From positions 1-34,113 of the IMG/VR virus record IMGVR_UViG_3300028666_000074: a DNA stretch of 34,113 nucleotides; one strand, 5' to 3'. The DNA comes from a virus. Position 1 is the first letter of the stretch; each line of letters opens with the position of its first letter. The position numbers and the translations under genes were made by a program. The notes under the pieces are model-generated. The model ran no database searches, was not told the origin of the DNA, and saw only the letters and a list, made by a program, of their open reading frames with translations. Positions 1 through 6,992 of the stretch are shown in pieces.

Positions 1-102
1 TCAGAGCAGTCGGAACGGCCCATCACCGACGCATATCCCGAGCTCCGGGCAAGGATCGTAAAGCTCTACGACAAGTCAGCTTTCCCACTAATACCAAGAT
101 GA
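1..102 (+). CDS. C-terminal fragment of the 94-aa protein completed at 33783-34067
   Basis: The open frame enters at base 1 and stops at TGA 100-102. It encodes the last 33 residues of the protein whose full copy lies at 33783-34067. The only difference is Ile instead of Leu at the codon holding the repeat mismatch (ATC versus CTC). It is the edge of the contig overlap, not a second gene. Function unknown. Confidence 0.9.
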   Translation, partial: SEQSERPITDAYPELRARIVKLYDKSAFPLIPR

Positions 103-148
103 GCGCCCCCATACTATCACCCATCGGACCCGAGGAGCTCCGCCGGCA
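1..148. repeat. Terminal direct repeat, left copy (contig overlap)
   Basis: These 148 bases recur at 33966-34113 with one difference: A at 22, C at 33987. The repeat runs through the end of one gene and the start of the next with both frames intact, so the contig joins head to tail into one continuous gene order. It could be an assembler overlap of a circular or circularly permuted genome, or a true short terminal repeat; the sequence alone cannot separate these. Confidence 0.95.
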
Positions 149-539
149 CAGCGAAGGCAGCGTAGGACCGCGGACGAATTGGGATACGAAACATAGGATG
201 CAATTCATCCAGGAGGAGATCATCCGCGGCGCCAGGGACTATGCTGCCAGGGTTGGCGCCGACATTATCATCCAAAAGCGGCGGTCGCTCGAGGGAGCCT
301 TCCATCAGTTCAACGAGGCATTCGGCTCGACGGCGCGTCTTAGCCTACAATCAGTCGAAGCCATGCTCATCTGCCTATCCTCGGTGCCACAGACCATCGG
401 AATGGACCTGATCACCAGGAATGGCTACGTCGAGATGTGCAACATGCTCCATGCCATTCGTCTCGACATCATTCGCGAGAGAGACATGAATATTGCCCGC
501 GGTTATCCACAGAGCACTCCGCCGGCGCCTGGCGTATAA
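99..539 (+). CDS. Hypothetical protein, 146 aa
   Basis: I do not recognise this protein. It looks soluble and mostly helical, with a polar N-terminus (about residues 1-30), an amphipathic middle and a Pro-rich C-terminus. I see no membrane segment, zinc motif or known catalytic signature. The ATG overlaps the previous stop as ATGA (99-102), so translation is probably coupled to the upstream gene. The TAA stop at 537-539 lies inside a perfect TATAAT box serving the next gene. It belongs to the run of small early-region genes between the replication initiator and the methyltransferases. The first 50 bases are repeated at 34064-34113. Confidence 0.75.
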   Translation: MSAPILSPIGPEELRRHSEGSVGPRTNWDTKHRMQFIQEEIIRGARDYAARVGADIIIQKRRSLEGAFHQFNEAFGSTARLSLQSVEAMLICLSSVPQTIGMDLITRNGYVEMCNMLHAIRLDIIRERDMNIARGYPQSTPPAPGV

Positions 540-540
540 T
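535..540 (+). promoter_or_regulatory. -10 box TATAAT, leaderless-type promoter for the gene at 550
   Basis: A perfect TATAAT ends nine bases before ATG 550 and contains the previous gene's TAA stop. A start site about seven bases downstream would fall within two or three bases of the ATG. No convincing -35 is seen. Confidence 0.65.
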
Positions 541-549
541 CACACCATC

Positions 550-807
550 ATGAACGACGAAGTAAAAGTCCTCGACCTTGGAGAAGCGGCAGCCCTCGTC
601 ACCGCAGGCTGGCACATGACCCGGATGGATCAGGCGAGGAACGGACGCCACAAGGTATTCGTATTCTCTGCCGACGAAGTCGCAGTTGAAGCATGCCTCG
701 GTCAGTACCGCAACGCAGACCTCCAGGTGAATGCCAGCACATACTTCCGGGCCATCAAGGATATCAAAAAGCGGATCCACGACATGAATGATCTCGCTGA
801 AGCATAG
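550..807 (+). CDS. Hypothetical protein, 85 aa
   Basis: A small soluble protein I do not recognise. It is rich in charged residues and ends in a basic helical stretch (IKDIKKRIHDMND). An in-frame ATG exists at 493, but it would overlap the previous gene by 47 bases. I prefer ATG 550, the 20th codon of that frame, because it lies just beyond the TATAAT box at 535-540 and the protein-like sequence begins there (MNDEVKVLDLGEAAAL). This is one of the clearest leaderless-type starts in the genome. No domain can be assigned. Confidence 0.75.
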   Translation: MNDEVKVLDLGEAAALVTAGWHMTRMDQARNGRHKVFVFSADEVAVEACLGQYRNADLQVNASTYFRAIKDIKKRIHDMNDLAEA

Positions 808-816
808 GACACTCCC

Positions 817-1281
817 ATGAATACACTATCGCCCAACCAACACGCCACACTCAAGATTCTGATGACCGACACGAGCTCCGCCCAGCCGATCGCTGGACTG
901 GTGCTTGCTAAGCGTATCGGCCTCAAGGCCCGAGCCGCAGGCATAGACGGCGGTGACATGCGCTCGATTATCCACACGCTCCGTGTGAAAGGGTTCCCAA
1001 TCTGTGCCGGCGGTCGGGGCTATTACTATGCCCGCGAGGAAGGCGAGCTGTCGAAATTCATCGACCGGCTCCAAAACCGCATCATCTCCCTCGAGGAGGC
1101 GCTCAAGGGCCTAAAATTCTCCGTGCACAACGTGGGGATAAAGGCTACCGACCCGATCCCCCAAGTGAGATATCGTACCCGGGTACCGCTCCTCAACTCG
1201 AAGGGCAATGTGGTCTATGCCGACATGCCGCTCGGCGATAACGGAGCGATCGCGGTTCCGCCAGGCTACAAACTCATATGA
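817..1281 (+). CDS. Winged-helix-type DNA-binding protein, 154 aa
   Basis: Residues about 1-75 look like a winged helix: an N-terminal helix (LSPNQHATLKILM), a recognition-helix region (DMRSIIHTLRVKG), then the wing-like FPICAGGRGYYYA. That last block is typical of phage helix-turn-helix proteins in early regions. A following helix (about residues 76-100, LSKFIDRLQNRIISLEEALK) may dimerise. The C-terminal 50 residues are not recognised. It likely binds DNA, as a regulator or replication accessory; which one cannot be told. A weak AGGA lies eight bases before the ATG, one of few Shine-Dalgarno-like matches here. It ends in an ATGA overlap with the RusA-like gene. Confidence 0.75.
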   Translation: MNTLSPNQHATLKILMTDTSSAQPIAGLVLAKRIGLKARAAGIDGGDMRSIIHTLRVKGFPICAGGRGYYYAREEGELSKFIDRLQNRIISLEEALKGLKFSVHNVGIKATDPIPQVRYRTRVPLLNSKGNVVYADMPLGDNGAIAVPPGYKLI

Positions 1282-1784
1282 TGAAACATGTCACCACATT
1301 CACGATTGTCGGGAATCACAAGAATTTCCATGGCAATCCGCTGCCGAAGGCTCGCCTGACCTCGCGCCAGAGGTGGACCGACAAGGCCCAGCAGTATGCC
1401 TACTGGAAGATGCACGTGCAGAAGGCATTCCTCGATTCCCTTGTGACCCAGACCGTGAAGGGCGCCGGATACGAGGTGAGCTATCAACATCCGACCGGAA
1501 AGCCGATACATCTCTCGAAGATCGCCACCAATGGCGGTAGGAAGATCGAGGAGATGTGGGCATTCATGTCCGTGAGGATAGCTTGGGCCGACGGCCACCA
1601 CGGCGACCCCGAGAACATATTCGGGTCCATAGCTGACGCTCTATTCGAGAACGACAAGAATCTGTTCGCCTTCATCCTGCCGGCGACGAACCCCGAGCAG
1701 CCGGATGGTAGCGTGAAGGTCGCTATATGGATCGCGCCAGAGTCTGAATTAAAAGAGTTCGCTAATACAGTCACATCAGCATGA
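1278..1784 (+). CDS. RusA-like Holliday-junction endonuclease, 168 aa
   Basis: RusA-family enzymes are small dimeric nucleases that cut Holliday junctions and branched DNA using a cluster of acidic residues. The signature is visible as GDPENIF (residues 109-115), where D110, E112 and N113 match the DxDN block, followed by D120-A-L and the acidic ND (125-126). The N-terminal PKARLTSRQRW matches the family's basic strand. The usual Lys after the DxDN block is not obvious, so the fit is good but not perfect. It starts at ATGATG overlapping the previous stop and ends in ATGA with the next gene. Its partners in recombination would be the Sak4-like ATPase and SSB at 29.5-31.7 kb. Confidence 0.7.
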   Translation: MMKHVTTFTIVGNHKNFHGNPLPKARLTSRQRWTDKAQQYAYWKMHVQKAFLDSLVTQTVKGAGYEVSYQHPTGKPIHLSKIATNGGRKIEEMWAFMSVRIAWADGHHGDPENIFGSIADALFENDKNLFAFILPATNPEQPDGSVKVAIWIAPESELKEFANTVTSA

Positions 1785-2275
1785 CCACTACAAAAATCCC
1801 CAAGCTCTCTGCCCTCATCGAGTCTCGTAAGTTCGACTGGGTGAACTTTGACATCAAAGACGGCCTATTTGAGAAGCCGAAAGAGATAGGTACAGACTTC
1901 AAGCTCTACCACTTTGGCCGATACATCTCATCGGAAGATGCTATCAAGGGGATGCAGAAGGACGGCTACGAGCCAGCTAACGCTTGGGAATTGTTGTCAT
2001 GGGAGGATTGGAATGAAAAAGACTTGGTAGTTGCCCTCGGTTCTGTTGCGAAGGTCGACGGCGGCCGCCGCGTGCCGTACCTCGGCGGGGACGACTCCGA
2101 GCGGTACCTGAACCTGCGTTGGTTCGTCAGCGACTGGGTTGCCCACTGTCGCTTCCTGGCCGTTCGCAACTCGTCTCTTGGTACCTCGGAATCTGGGACT
2201 GGGCCCTCCGACACTCTGGCCCTTGCGATAGAAACCGTGAAGAAGGCAGGGTACGTTATTTATAAGCCAATATAA
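1781..2275 (+). CDS. Conserved hypothetical protein with VALGS / LRWF-DW / RFLAVR blocks, 164 aa
   Basis: The C-terminal half carries the blocks DLVVALGSVAKVDGGRRVPYL, then GDDSERYLNLRWFVSDW and CRFLAVR. From memory, this pattern belongs to a hypothetical family abundant in Patescibacteria genomes and their phages; I know of no proven function. The aromatic, Gly-rich end could be a binding domain, possibly of C-type-lectin type, but that is a guess. The N-terminal third has a YEPA-ELL block that usually precedes it in that family. No signal peptide or membrane segment is seen. It starts by ATGA overlap. Its stop lies inside the TATAAT box (2271-2276) of the next gene. It is one of the main host clues in the window. 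Confidence 0.75.
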   Translation: MTTTKIPKLSALIESRKFDWVNFDIKDGLFEKPKEIGTDFKLYHFGRYISSEDAIKGMQKDGYEPANAWELLSWEDWNEKDLVVALGSVAKVDGGRRVPYLGGDDSERYLNLRWFVSDWVAHCRFLAVRNSSLGTSESGTGPSDTLALAIETVKKAGYVIYKPI

Positions 2276-2276
2276 T
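2271..2276 (+). promoter_or_regulatory. -10 box TATAAT, leaderless-type promoter for the gene at 2282
   Basis: A perfect TATAAT holds the TAA stop (2273-2275) of the previous gene and ends five bases before ATG 2282, so a transcript could only begin at or next to the start codon. Confidence 0.65.
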
Positions 2277-2281
2277 CTATC

Positions 2282-2779
2282 ATGAAAGAAGAATTGCAAG
2301 CAGAGTTCAGGACCGAGCTCGAGAAGAAGTACCAGATGCGTGCCTTCGAGGCATTCGCCATATACACATACTGGGGCGAGAAGTTCGCTGCGATAGAGAA
2401 GCAGGTGACGACGCTCGACGACCGGAGGAAAGCTGCCGAGGCGGAGATCAGGCGCATCCAAGACTTGCCGGATCATCATAGCGTCCAGAACCGCGAGCTC
2501 ATGAAGAAGCTCAAGATCGACGCAGACACCTATGCCGCTCGAATCAAAGGCGTCGAGAACGCCTCCAAGAAGGTATTCGACAATTCGGTGAGGTGGCGCG
2601 AGGAGGCGCTTGAATCCGTCGAGGTGAGCGAGCACATCGCCAAGTACAAGCTCAACACACCAGAGCAGGCGGCGAAGGTGAAGGCCGATCGTGAGAAGGT
2701 CGACCAGGCCGTCGGGGAAAAGGTCGAGGTTCCGGCACTCGAGCCGGTGGTTGCGGGAAGTGCGAGCGAGCCGAAGTAA
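2282..2779 (+). CDS. Coiled-coil hypothetical protein, 165 aa
   Basis: The protein is almost entirely charged and helical, with long stretches of heptad-like Glu/Lys/Ala sequence (residues 1-25, 45-100 and 125-145). It has a short low-complexity Val/Pro/Ala tail. It is probably a coiled-coil dimer or scaffold-like accessory protein. I recognise no catalytic motif. It starts immediately after a TATAAT box with no Shine-Dalgarno sequence. It lies among early-region genes, so a DNA-metabolism or host-interaction role is more likely than a structural one, but this is inference only. Confidence 0.75.
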   Translation: MKEELQAEFRTELEKKYQMRAFEAFAIYTYWGEKFAAIEKQVTTLDDRRKAAEAEIRRIQDLPDHHSVQNRELMKKLKIDADTYAARIKGVENASKKVFDNSVRWREEALESVEVSEHIAKYKLNTPEQAAKVKADREKVDQAVGEKVEVPALEPVVAGSASEPK

Positions 2780-2788
2780 ATATCTATC

Positions 2789-3274
2789 ATGGCAAATAAA
2801 AACAACGTCAGATACATGCTCGAGCTCGATGCCGAACAGATAGTCCCTGATGACGGTAGGGCAATGAATGGCTACGACCACTTCGTTCACGTATGCCCAA
2901 AGAGATACTTTCTTATGGGAAAAACCGATTTGACTCCGAATTCACTCCCAAAAATATCCCTCAAAAAGGAGGGGAGCGATTATATGCAGCTGTTCAATAT
3001 CGATGACGAAGGCATCATGATATTCGATACCATGGCTAAGGCAGAGCTCGCGGCATTCAAATGGAACAAACGCGCTAAGCGCAGGGCCTTCGAGCGGTTC
3101 ATGGGGCTCGAAACCACGGTCTACAGTCTTGCTAAAAAGGTCAATAATCCGCCGTCGCCGATAGTCATCTCTAAGCAGGGGAATCCATTCACAGTCGGCG
3201 AGGTGATCATTGGGCTCGTAGCATCGGCCGCGATCGGTGCGGCCATCGTGGTCGGCATAATGAGCAGCATATGA
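2789..3274 (+). CDS. Hypothetical protein with C-terminal membrane anchor, 161 aa
   Basis: Residues 1-135 are soluble and unrecognised. The last about 25 residues (VGEVIIGLVASAAIGAAIV and following) form one strong hydrophobic segment, so this looks like a tail-anchored membrane protein. The leader AAATATCTATC-ATG has no Shine-Dalgarno site and resembles the TATAATCTATC-ATG leader of the gene before it. The end overlaps the next gene by ATGA. A membrane-anchored early phage protein could serve superinfection exclusion or host takeover, but nothing in the sequence proves that. Confidence 0.7.
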   Translation: MANKNNVRYMLELDAEQIVPDDGRAMNGYDHFVHVCPKRYFLMGKTDLTPNSLPKISLKKEGSDYMQLFNIDDEGIMIFDTMAKAELAAFKWNKRAKRRAFERFMGLETTVYSLAKKVNNPPSPIVISKQGNPFTVGEVIIGLVASAAIGAAIVVGIMSSI

Positions 3275-3783
3275 AATTCATCGACCCACACGGCGAGCGA
3301 CCGACCATACCGAGGGGCTTCGAGCTCTACTATCATCGCCGACCGAAAAGCTGTGGTCAGGAGACTCCCGACGGAGCGGGTTTGAGAACCAAGGTCAAGC
3401 TGTTCTCCTACGGCCGTCAGAAGCATGCCGATTGGGAAACCGGGCACTACATCTTCAAGAAGGTCAAGAATCCGATGTCGGTATCGATCCTCGACGACTT
3501 CCTCCAACACCCCGAGAACATCCCAACCGCCTGGGAGGGAATGCTTGTCTGCTTCTGGGGGACGATCTACTCGAGGAAAGAGACGCTCCCGGTCATGGGG
3601 ATGAGCGGTGATCTCCCGCCGGTGTCATACGAGCGGCTCTACGTACGCTGCCTATTCAAGTCTGGCGGCACATGGAGGGATGATATGATACCCCTTGACG
3701 ATCAGTTCGGACCATCCCGCGTCTCGGTCGAGATGTGGCGGCCGGGATGGTTTAAAAGATTAACCGCAAAGCTCGGCATATGA
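3271..3783 (+). CDS. Hypothetical protein, 170 aa
   Basis: A soluble protein rich in aromatic and basic residues, with Trp in several blocks (HADWETGHY, AWEGMLVCFWG, WRPGWFKR). I recognise no family or catalytic motif. It starts and ends with ATGA overlaps, which ties it to the membrane-anchored protein before it and the methyltransferase after it. Coupled translation suggests these three are made together. Confidence 0.7.
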   Translation: MKFIDPHGERPTIPRGFELYYHRRPKSCGQETPDGAGLRTKVKLFSYGRQKHADWETGHYIFKKVKNPMSVSILDDFLQHPENIPTAWEGMLVCFWGTIYSRKETLPVMGMSGDLPPVSYERLYVRCLFKSGGTWRDDMIPLDDQFGPSRVSVEMWRPGWFKRLTAKLGI

Positions 3784-5108
3784 CATACTTCCCTATCTCA
3801 CAGCTCAAGCGTGCTGACTACAATCCTCGCATCATGCCGGACACGGAGATGCAGGCTCTCATGAAGTCGATTGAGGAGCATGGATTCGTTGAGCCGATCG
3901 TCGTGAACGTCGCCAAGGATCGATACGGTGTCATTGTCGGTGGCCACCAGCGCCTCACAGCAGTCGAGAGGCTAATTGCGAAAGGTCACGTGCCAAAGGA
4001 AATAAAGGATGTCTTGGCGGAGCCCGGAGCATTGGGTGGCATATCAAGCGACCAAGAACATCCTACGCCGCTATATTGGATCCCGTGCTTCACCGTCGAG
4101 CTTGACCTCGAACACGAGAAGATACTCAACATCGGCCTGAACCGCATCCACGGCAAGTTCGAGGAGGACAAGCTCTATAGCCTCGTTGTCGAGCTCAAGA
4201 CAAGCACGATCCTCCCGAGCTCCGGCCTTCGGGACGACGAAATTAGCCGCATTCTCGATAGGGGCATGGTCATGGGACCCGAGGACGAGGAGGAAGGAGA
4301 AGGGCTGCCGGCCGAGCCGCGCTCGAAGCTCGGGGAGATATACGAGCTCGGGCCGCACCGCCTCATCTGCGGCGACTCGACCGACCCCGAGATGTATGAG
4401 AAGCTCCTCGGCAAAGAGCAGGCGGATATGATATGGACCGATCCGCCATACAACGTCGCGGCGCACTCCCGCTCCGAGAAGCTCCAGGACGAAGGGAAGG
4501 GATCCATCATGAATGACAATATGGACCCAAAGGCTTTCGCAGAGCTCATCGACAAGGCGTTCGTGTGCATCTTCCGAAAGGCGAAGATTGGCGCGAGCTT
4601 CTACATCTGCACCGGCTGGCAGAGCTATCCGCAATTTGTGACGAGCATGATGAAGAACGGATTTTATCACTCCGGCGCCATCGTCTGGGTGAAGCCCAGC
4701 GCCTCGCTCGGGTGGAGCGACTACCACAAGAAGCACGAGTGGATTGGCAAGGCCAAGAAGCCCGACGCCAAGACCGCAGCAGCCATCATATACGGCTGGC
4801 AGAAAGACGGCGCCCATACGTTCTTCGGCGATAACGAATTCGACGTCTGGGAGATGCCAAGGAAGAACGTCTCTGACTACCTTCATCCGACCGAGAAGCC
4901 CGACTGGCTCCCAATGCGTGCGGTGAGGAACAGCACGAAGCGCGGCGATATCGTCCTCGACTGCTTCGCCGGCTCCGGCTCCGTCATGAGTGCATGCGAA
5001 AAGACCGGCCGCCGGGCATTCATGATCGAGCTCGACCCGAAGTTTTGCGATGTTATCAGGGACCGCTGGGAGCGCATGAATAAGCCGCCCCAGGACAAAA
5101 AATCATGA
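3780..5108 (+). CDS. ParB/sulfiredoxin-like domain fused to beta-class DNA methyltransferase, 442 aa
   Basis: Residues 1-125 form a ParB/Srx-type nuclease-like domain with the signature GGHQRL (54-59). Residues about 185-435 form an S-adenosylmethionine-dependent amino-methyltransferase. The catalytic motif DPPY (221-224) comes first, HPTEKP lies at 369-374, and the cofactor loop DCFAGSGS (394-401) comes last; this order defines the beta class. It should methylate adenine N6 or cytosine N4 in DNA; the target site cannot be read from the sequence. Phages use such enzymes to escape host restriction, and the ParB-like front domain is a known phage and mobile-element fusion. It overlaps both neighbours by ATGA and pairs with the C5-type methylase that follows. 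Confidence 0.93.
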   Translation: MTYFPISQLKRADYNPRIMPDTEMQALMKSIEEHGFVEPIVVNVAKDRYGVIVGGHQRLTAVERLIAKGHVPKEIKDVLAEPGALGGISSDQEHPTPLYWIPCFTVELDLEHEKILNIGLNRIHGKFEEDKLYSLVVELKTSTILPSSGLRDDEISRILDRGMVMGPEDEEEGEGLPAEPRSKLGEIYELGPHRLICGDSTDPEMYEKLLGKEQADMIWTDPPYNVAAHSRSEKLQDEGKGSIMNDNMDPKAFAELIDKAFVCIFRKAKIGASFYICTGWQSYPQFVTSMMKNGFYHSGAIVWVKPSASLGWSDYHKKHEWIGKAKKPDAKTAAAIIYGWQKDGAHTFFGDNEFDVWEMPRKNVSDYLHPTEKPDWLPMRAVRNSTKRGDIVLDCFAGSGSVMSACEKTGRRAFMIELDPKFCDVIRDRWERMNKPPQDKKS

Positions 5109-5719
5109 GGACTGTAGAGATATTTAGTGGCACCGGCTCGTTCTCCGCAGTCATGGCGGCTCATGGACATTCGACGCTCACGATCGATAACGACCCGACG
5201 CTCCACCCAGATATATGTGCTGACGTTCTCCTGCTCGAAAGCAGCGCGTTCAAGGGCTACGACATGATGTGGCTAAGCCCGCCATGCCAGGGGTTCAGCG
5301 TCGCAGCGATCGGCCATAGCTGGACGGGGGGGGTTGGCGCCTATATTCCGAAGTCAGAAAGCGCGCGGACCTCCATAGCGCTCGCCAAGAAAGCCGTGGC
5401 CTTCGTAAAGGAATCGGCCCCGACATGGTGGTTCATCGAGAACCCGCGTGGCCTCCTGCGCAAGATGCCTTTCATGGACGGCCTCATCCGACAAACGGTG
5501 ACCTACTGTCAATATGGAGACGGACGCATGAAGCCGACCGATATATGGACGAATGCGACGTGGTGGAAGCCGCGACCAGTCTGCAAAAACGGCAATCCGT
5601 GCCATGTAGCTGCGCCACGCGGTGCCAGGACTGGGACGCAGGGGATCAACGGAGCCAAGGACCGCGGACGGATTCCTTGGGCTTTGTTTTACGAGATATT
5701 GCAGCAGATGCCTAAATGA
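5105..5719 (+). CDS. Small C5-cytosine DNA methyltransferase, 204 aa
   Basis: C5-cytosine methyltransferases transfer a methyl group to cytosine through a covalent Cys intermediate. The motifs are all visible: FSGTGS (7-12, cofactor loop), PPCQGFS (59-65, catalytic C61), ENPRG (112-116) and YCQYG (134-138). At 204 residues it is much shorter than typical bacterial enzymes (over 300). The target-recognition domain is minimal: only about 50 residues separate YCQYG from the final RIPWALF block. The core looks intact, so it may be active with relaxed specificity, or may need a partner. A run of eight G (5326-5333) lies in the coding sequence and keeps frame here. ATGA overlaps link it to both neighbours. 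Confidence 0.88.
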   Translation: MRTVEIFSGTGSFSAVMAAHGHSTLTIDNDPTLHPDICADVLLLESSAFKGYDMMWLSPPCQGFSVAAIGHSWTGGVGAYIPKSESARTSIALAKKAVAFVKESAPTWWFIENPRGLLRKMPFMDGLIRQTVTYCQYGDGRMKPTDIWTNATWWKPRPVCKNGNPCHVAAPRGARTGTQGINGAKDRGRIPWALFYEILQQMPK

Positions 5720-5925
5720 CCAGCCGCCTCCGACAGCCAGACGAATGGGGATATCCCGAGGGCCTGATGGCCTTCCTTCGGTGCCCGGAGTGCTCGCTAC
5801 CACTCACGCAGATCAGGCGGGTGGAGAATCAGCGTAACCATGCCGCCGCGACGATATGCAGGAACCCGCTGTGCTGGAGATATACCGACCTCGCTAACAT
5901 ATCCTCATCATGGACCAGGGCGTAA
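5716..5925 (+). CDS. Small zinc-ribbon protein, 69 aa
   Basis: Two cysteine pairs, CPEC (23-26) and CRNPLC (48-53), are spaced as in a zinc ribbon. The rest is polar. Such small proteins are common in phage early operons and often bind nucleic acid or host proteins; the actual role is unknown. It begins in an ATGA overlap with the C5 methylase gene, so it may be made with the methylases. The next gene starts inside its last codons (5910). Confidence 0.75.
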   Translation: MTSRLRQPDEWGYPEGLMAFLRCPECSLPLTQIRRVENQRNHAAATICRNPLCWRYTDLANISSSWTRA

Positions 5926-6194
5926 CGATGGAAACCATCCTCTCGAGGAACCTCGACGATGTGCTCGCCGCAATGCCGGCCAAGGCGACTATCGGGATGT
6001 CGACTGTCGTGGGGAAGTGGTTCAGGAGGGCAGATTTGCTCATCACCCGCGGAGAGACAGGCGTATGGGTCGTGAAGTATGTGAATGGGAACAGCGGGGA
6101 AACGTACAAACAATACCAGGATGACAGTCTGAAGGAGGCAGCCGCGCGCATGTTGACGTTTCTTTCAGAAAATGGTACAGAGGTCAAGCTGTGA
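5910..6194 (+). CDS. Hypothetical protein, 94 aa
   Basis: A small soluble protein I do not recognise, with a possible beta-hairpin (GVWVVKYVNGNSGETYKQY) followed by a helix (LKEAAARMLTFL). Two starts are possible. ATG 5910 has the leader CATATCCTCATC, like other leaders here, but overlaps the previous gene by 16 bases. ATG 5928 lies two bases after that stop. I list 5910 because TAACAT, a weak -10, ends nine bases before it. It is the last gene before the terminase block. Confidence 0.65.
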   Translation: MDQGVTMETILSRNLDDVLAAMPAKATIGMSTVVGKWFRRADLLITRGETGVWVVKYVNGNSGETYKQYQDDSLKEAAARMLTFLSENGTEVKL

Positions 6195-6219
6195 CGTTCT
6201 TGACAAGGCGGAGTATAAT
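6191..6219 (+). promoter_or_regulatory. Promoter before the terminase genes (-35 GTGACG, -10 TATAAT)
   Basis: A perfect TATAAT (6214-6219) has GTGACG (6191-6196, four of six matches to TTGACA) 17 bases upstream, the best -35/-10 spacing in the window. It is the likely late promoter for terminase and the head genes. The true TTGACA at 6200-6205 is only eight bases from the -10 and is misplaced for it. Confidence 0.65.
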
Positions 6220-6223
6220 AGGC

Positions 6224-6286
6224 ATGACATCATCCAAAACAGTCCACATTCACTATGCCTATCGTCACGCCAAACAAGGAGATTGA
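6224..6286 (+). CDS. Possible 20-codon leader ORF before the small terminase
   Basis: ATG 6224 lies four bases after the TATAAT box, the same geometry as other starts in this genome. It opens a 20-codon frame (begins MTSSKTVHIH) that ends inside the small-terminase gene in another frame. It may be a translated leader that feeds ribosomes to ATG 6255, or may be chance. No homology can be judged at this length. Confidence 0.25.
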   Translation: MTSSKTVHIHYAYRHAKQGD

Positions 6287-6992
6287 AGTCAGCCGCACCG
6301 TCCGCGATGCATTCGTCCTCGATCCTCTCATAGGAACCAGGCGCATGACAGCTCTGCTCGAGCAACGATTCAACAGATCGTTCGACCGGGCATATGTCAT
6401 CAAGCTCATGAAGAAGGTGCACCTTATAGTGCGCCACGAGGTGAGCACGGCCGACGCCACCGACCGCATCGGACAATTCAGAGAGAACGCCCGCATCGCA
6501 CTCGAGAATCTCCGCAAGATTGCTCATGGCCAAGTAGACGCTGGCAAGCCTGCCCCATCGTACAAAGACCAGATCGCTGCTTGGCGCGCAATGGCGATGA
6601 TCGACAAGATGGTCCTCGAGGCGGAGTTCGACGCCGGCATCTTCGAACGCAAGCTCGGCACGGTAGACGTCGAGCACCACCACACCATCGACCTTGACCG
6701 GGCCGCGAAGATGATAGGCGCCATCAAGATGTGGACGATAACGCCCCCCCAGCCACGTAGGATTGAGGCAAGAGAGGTGTTCTCCGGCCAGACGGACAAT
6801 GTGCCATCCTACCCCCTCGGGAAGCCCCCAGAGCGAAAACAGAGCCCATTCGTACCCAGGCCTATGCCAACCGACCAAGGGCCTGTTATCCCAGGCCCGA
6901 ACGGATCCGCCACCATTATCCCGACGCCGGTGAAGCAGCCAATGATAAGCATCGGCCAAAATGGCAATGTTGTTATTACCCCCGCCAAGTAG
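6255..6992 (+). CDS. terS: Putative terminase small subunit, 245 aa
   Basis: The small terminase subunit binds the packaging site on phage DNA and loads the large subunit. The call rests mainly on position directly before the large terminase, which it overlaps by 32 bases. The architecture is compatible. Residues about 10-60 form a helical DNA-binding-type domain (SRTVRDAFVLDPLIGTRRMT and the helix after it), followed by a helical middle. From about residue 170 there is a long Pro-rich, low-complexity tail that may contact TerL. Its ATG has no Shine-Dalgarno site and lies 35 bases after the -10 box. The run CCCCCCC at 6744-6750 keeps frame. Confidence 0.65.
   Translation: MPIVTPNKEIEVSRTVRDAFVLDPLIGTRRMTALLEQRFNRSFDRAYVIKLMKKVHLIVRHEVSTADATDRIGQFRENARIALENLRKIAHGQVDAGKPAPSYKDQIAAWRAMAMIDKMVLEAEFDAGIFERKLGTVDVEHHHTIDLDRAAKMIGAIKMWTITPPQPRRIEAREVFSGQTDNVPSYPLGKPPERKQSPFVPRPMPTDQGPVIPGPNGSATIIPTPVKQPMISIGQNGNVVITPAK

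Noticed and set aside
493-549. Upstream start for the 85-aa gene
   Set aside because: It would overlap the previous gene by 47 bases and add an Arg-rich stretch. ATG 550 sits directly after a TATAAT box.
1781-2275. A diversity-generating retroelement target
   Set aside because: The C-terminal pattern could be lectin-like, but I see no reverse transcriptase gene and no template repeat in the window.
1997-2890. A 297-codon open frame on the minus strand
   Set aside because: It lies opposite three well-supported + strand genes with tight overlaps and signals. The translation is Leu/Val/Arg/His-rich, typical of the antisense of GC-rich coding DNA.
6200-6219. TTGACA followed by TATAAT as a consensus promoter
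   Set aside because: The gap is eight bases, half the needed length. GTG-ACG at 6191 with a 17-base gap is a better -35 for this -10 box.
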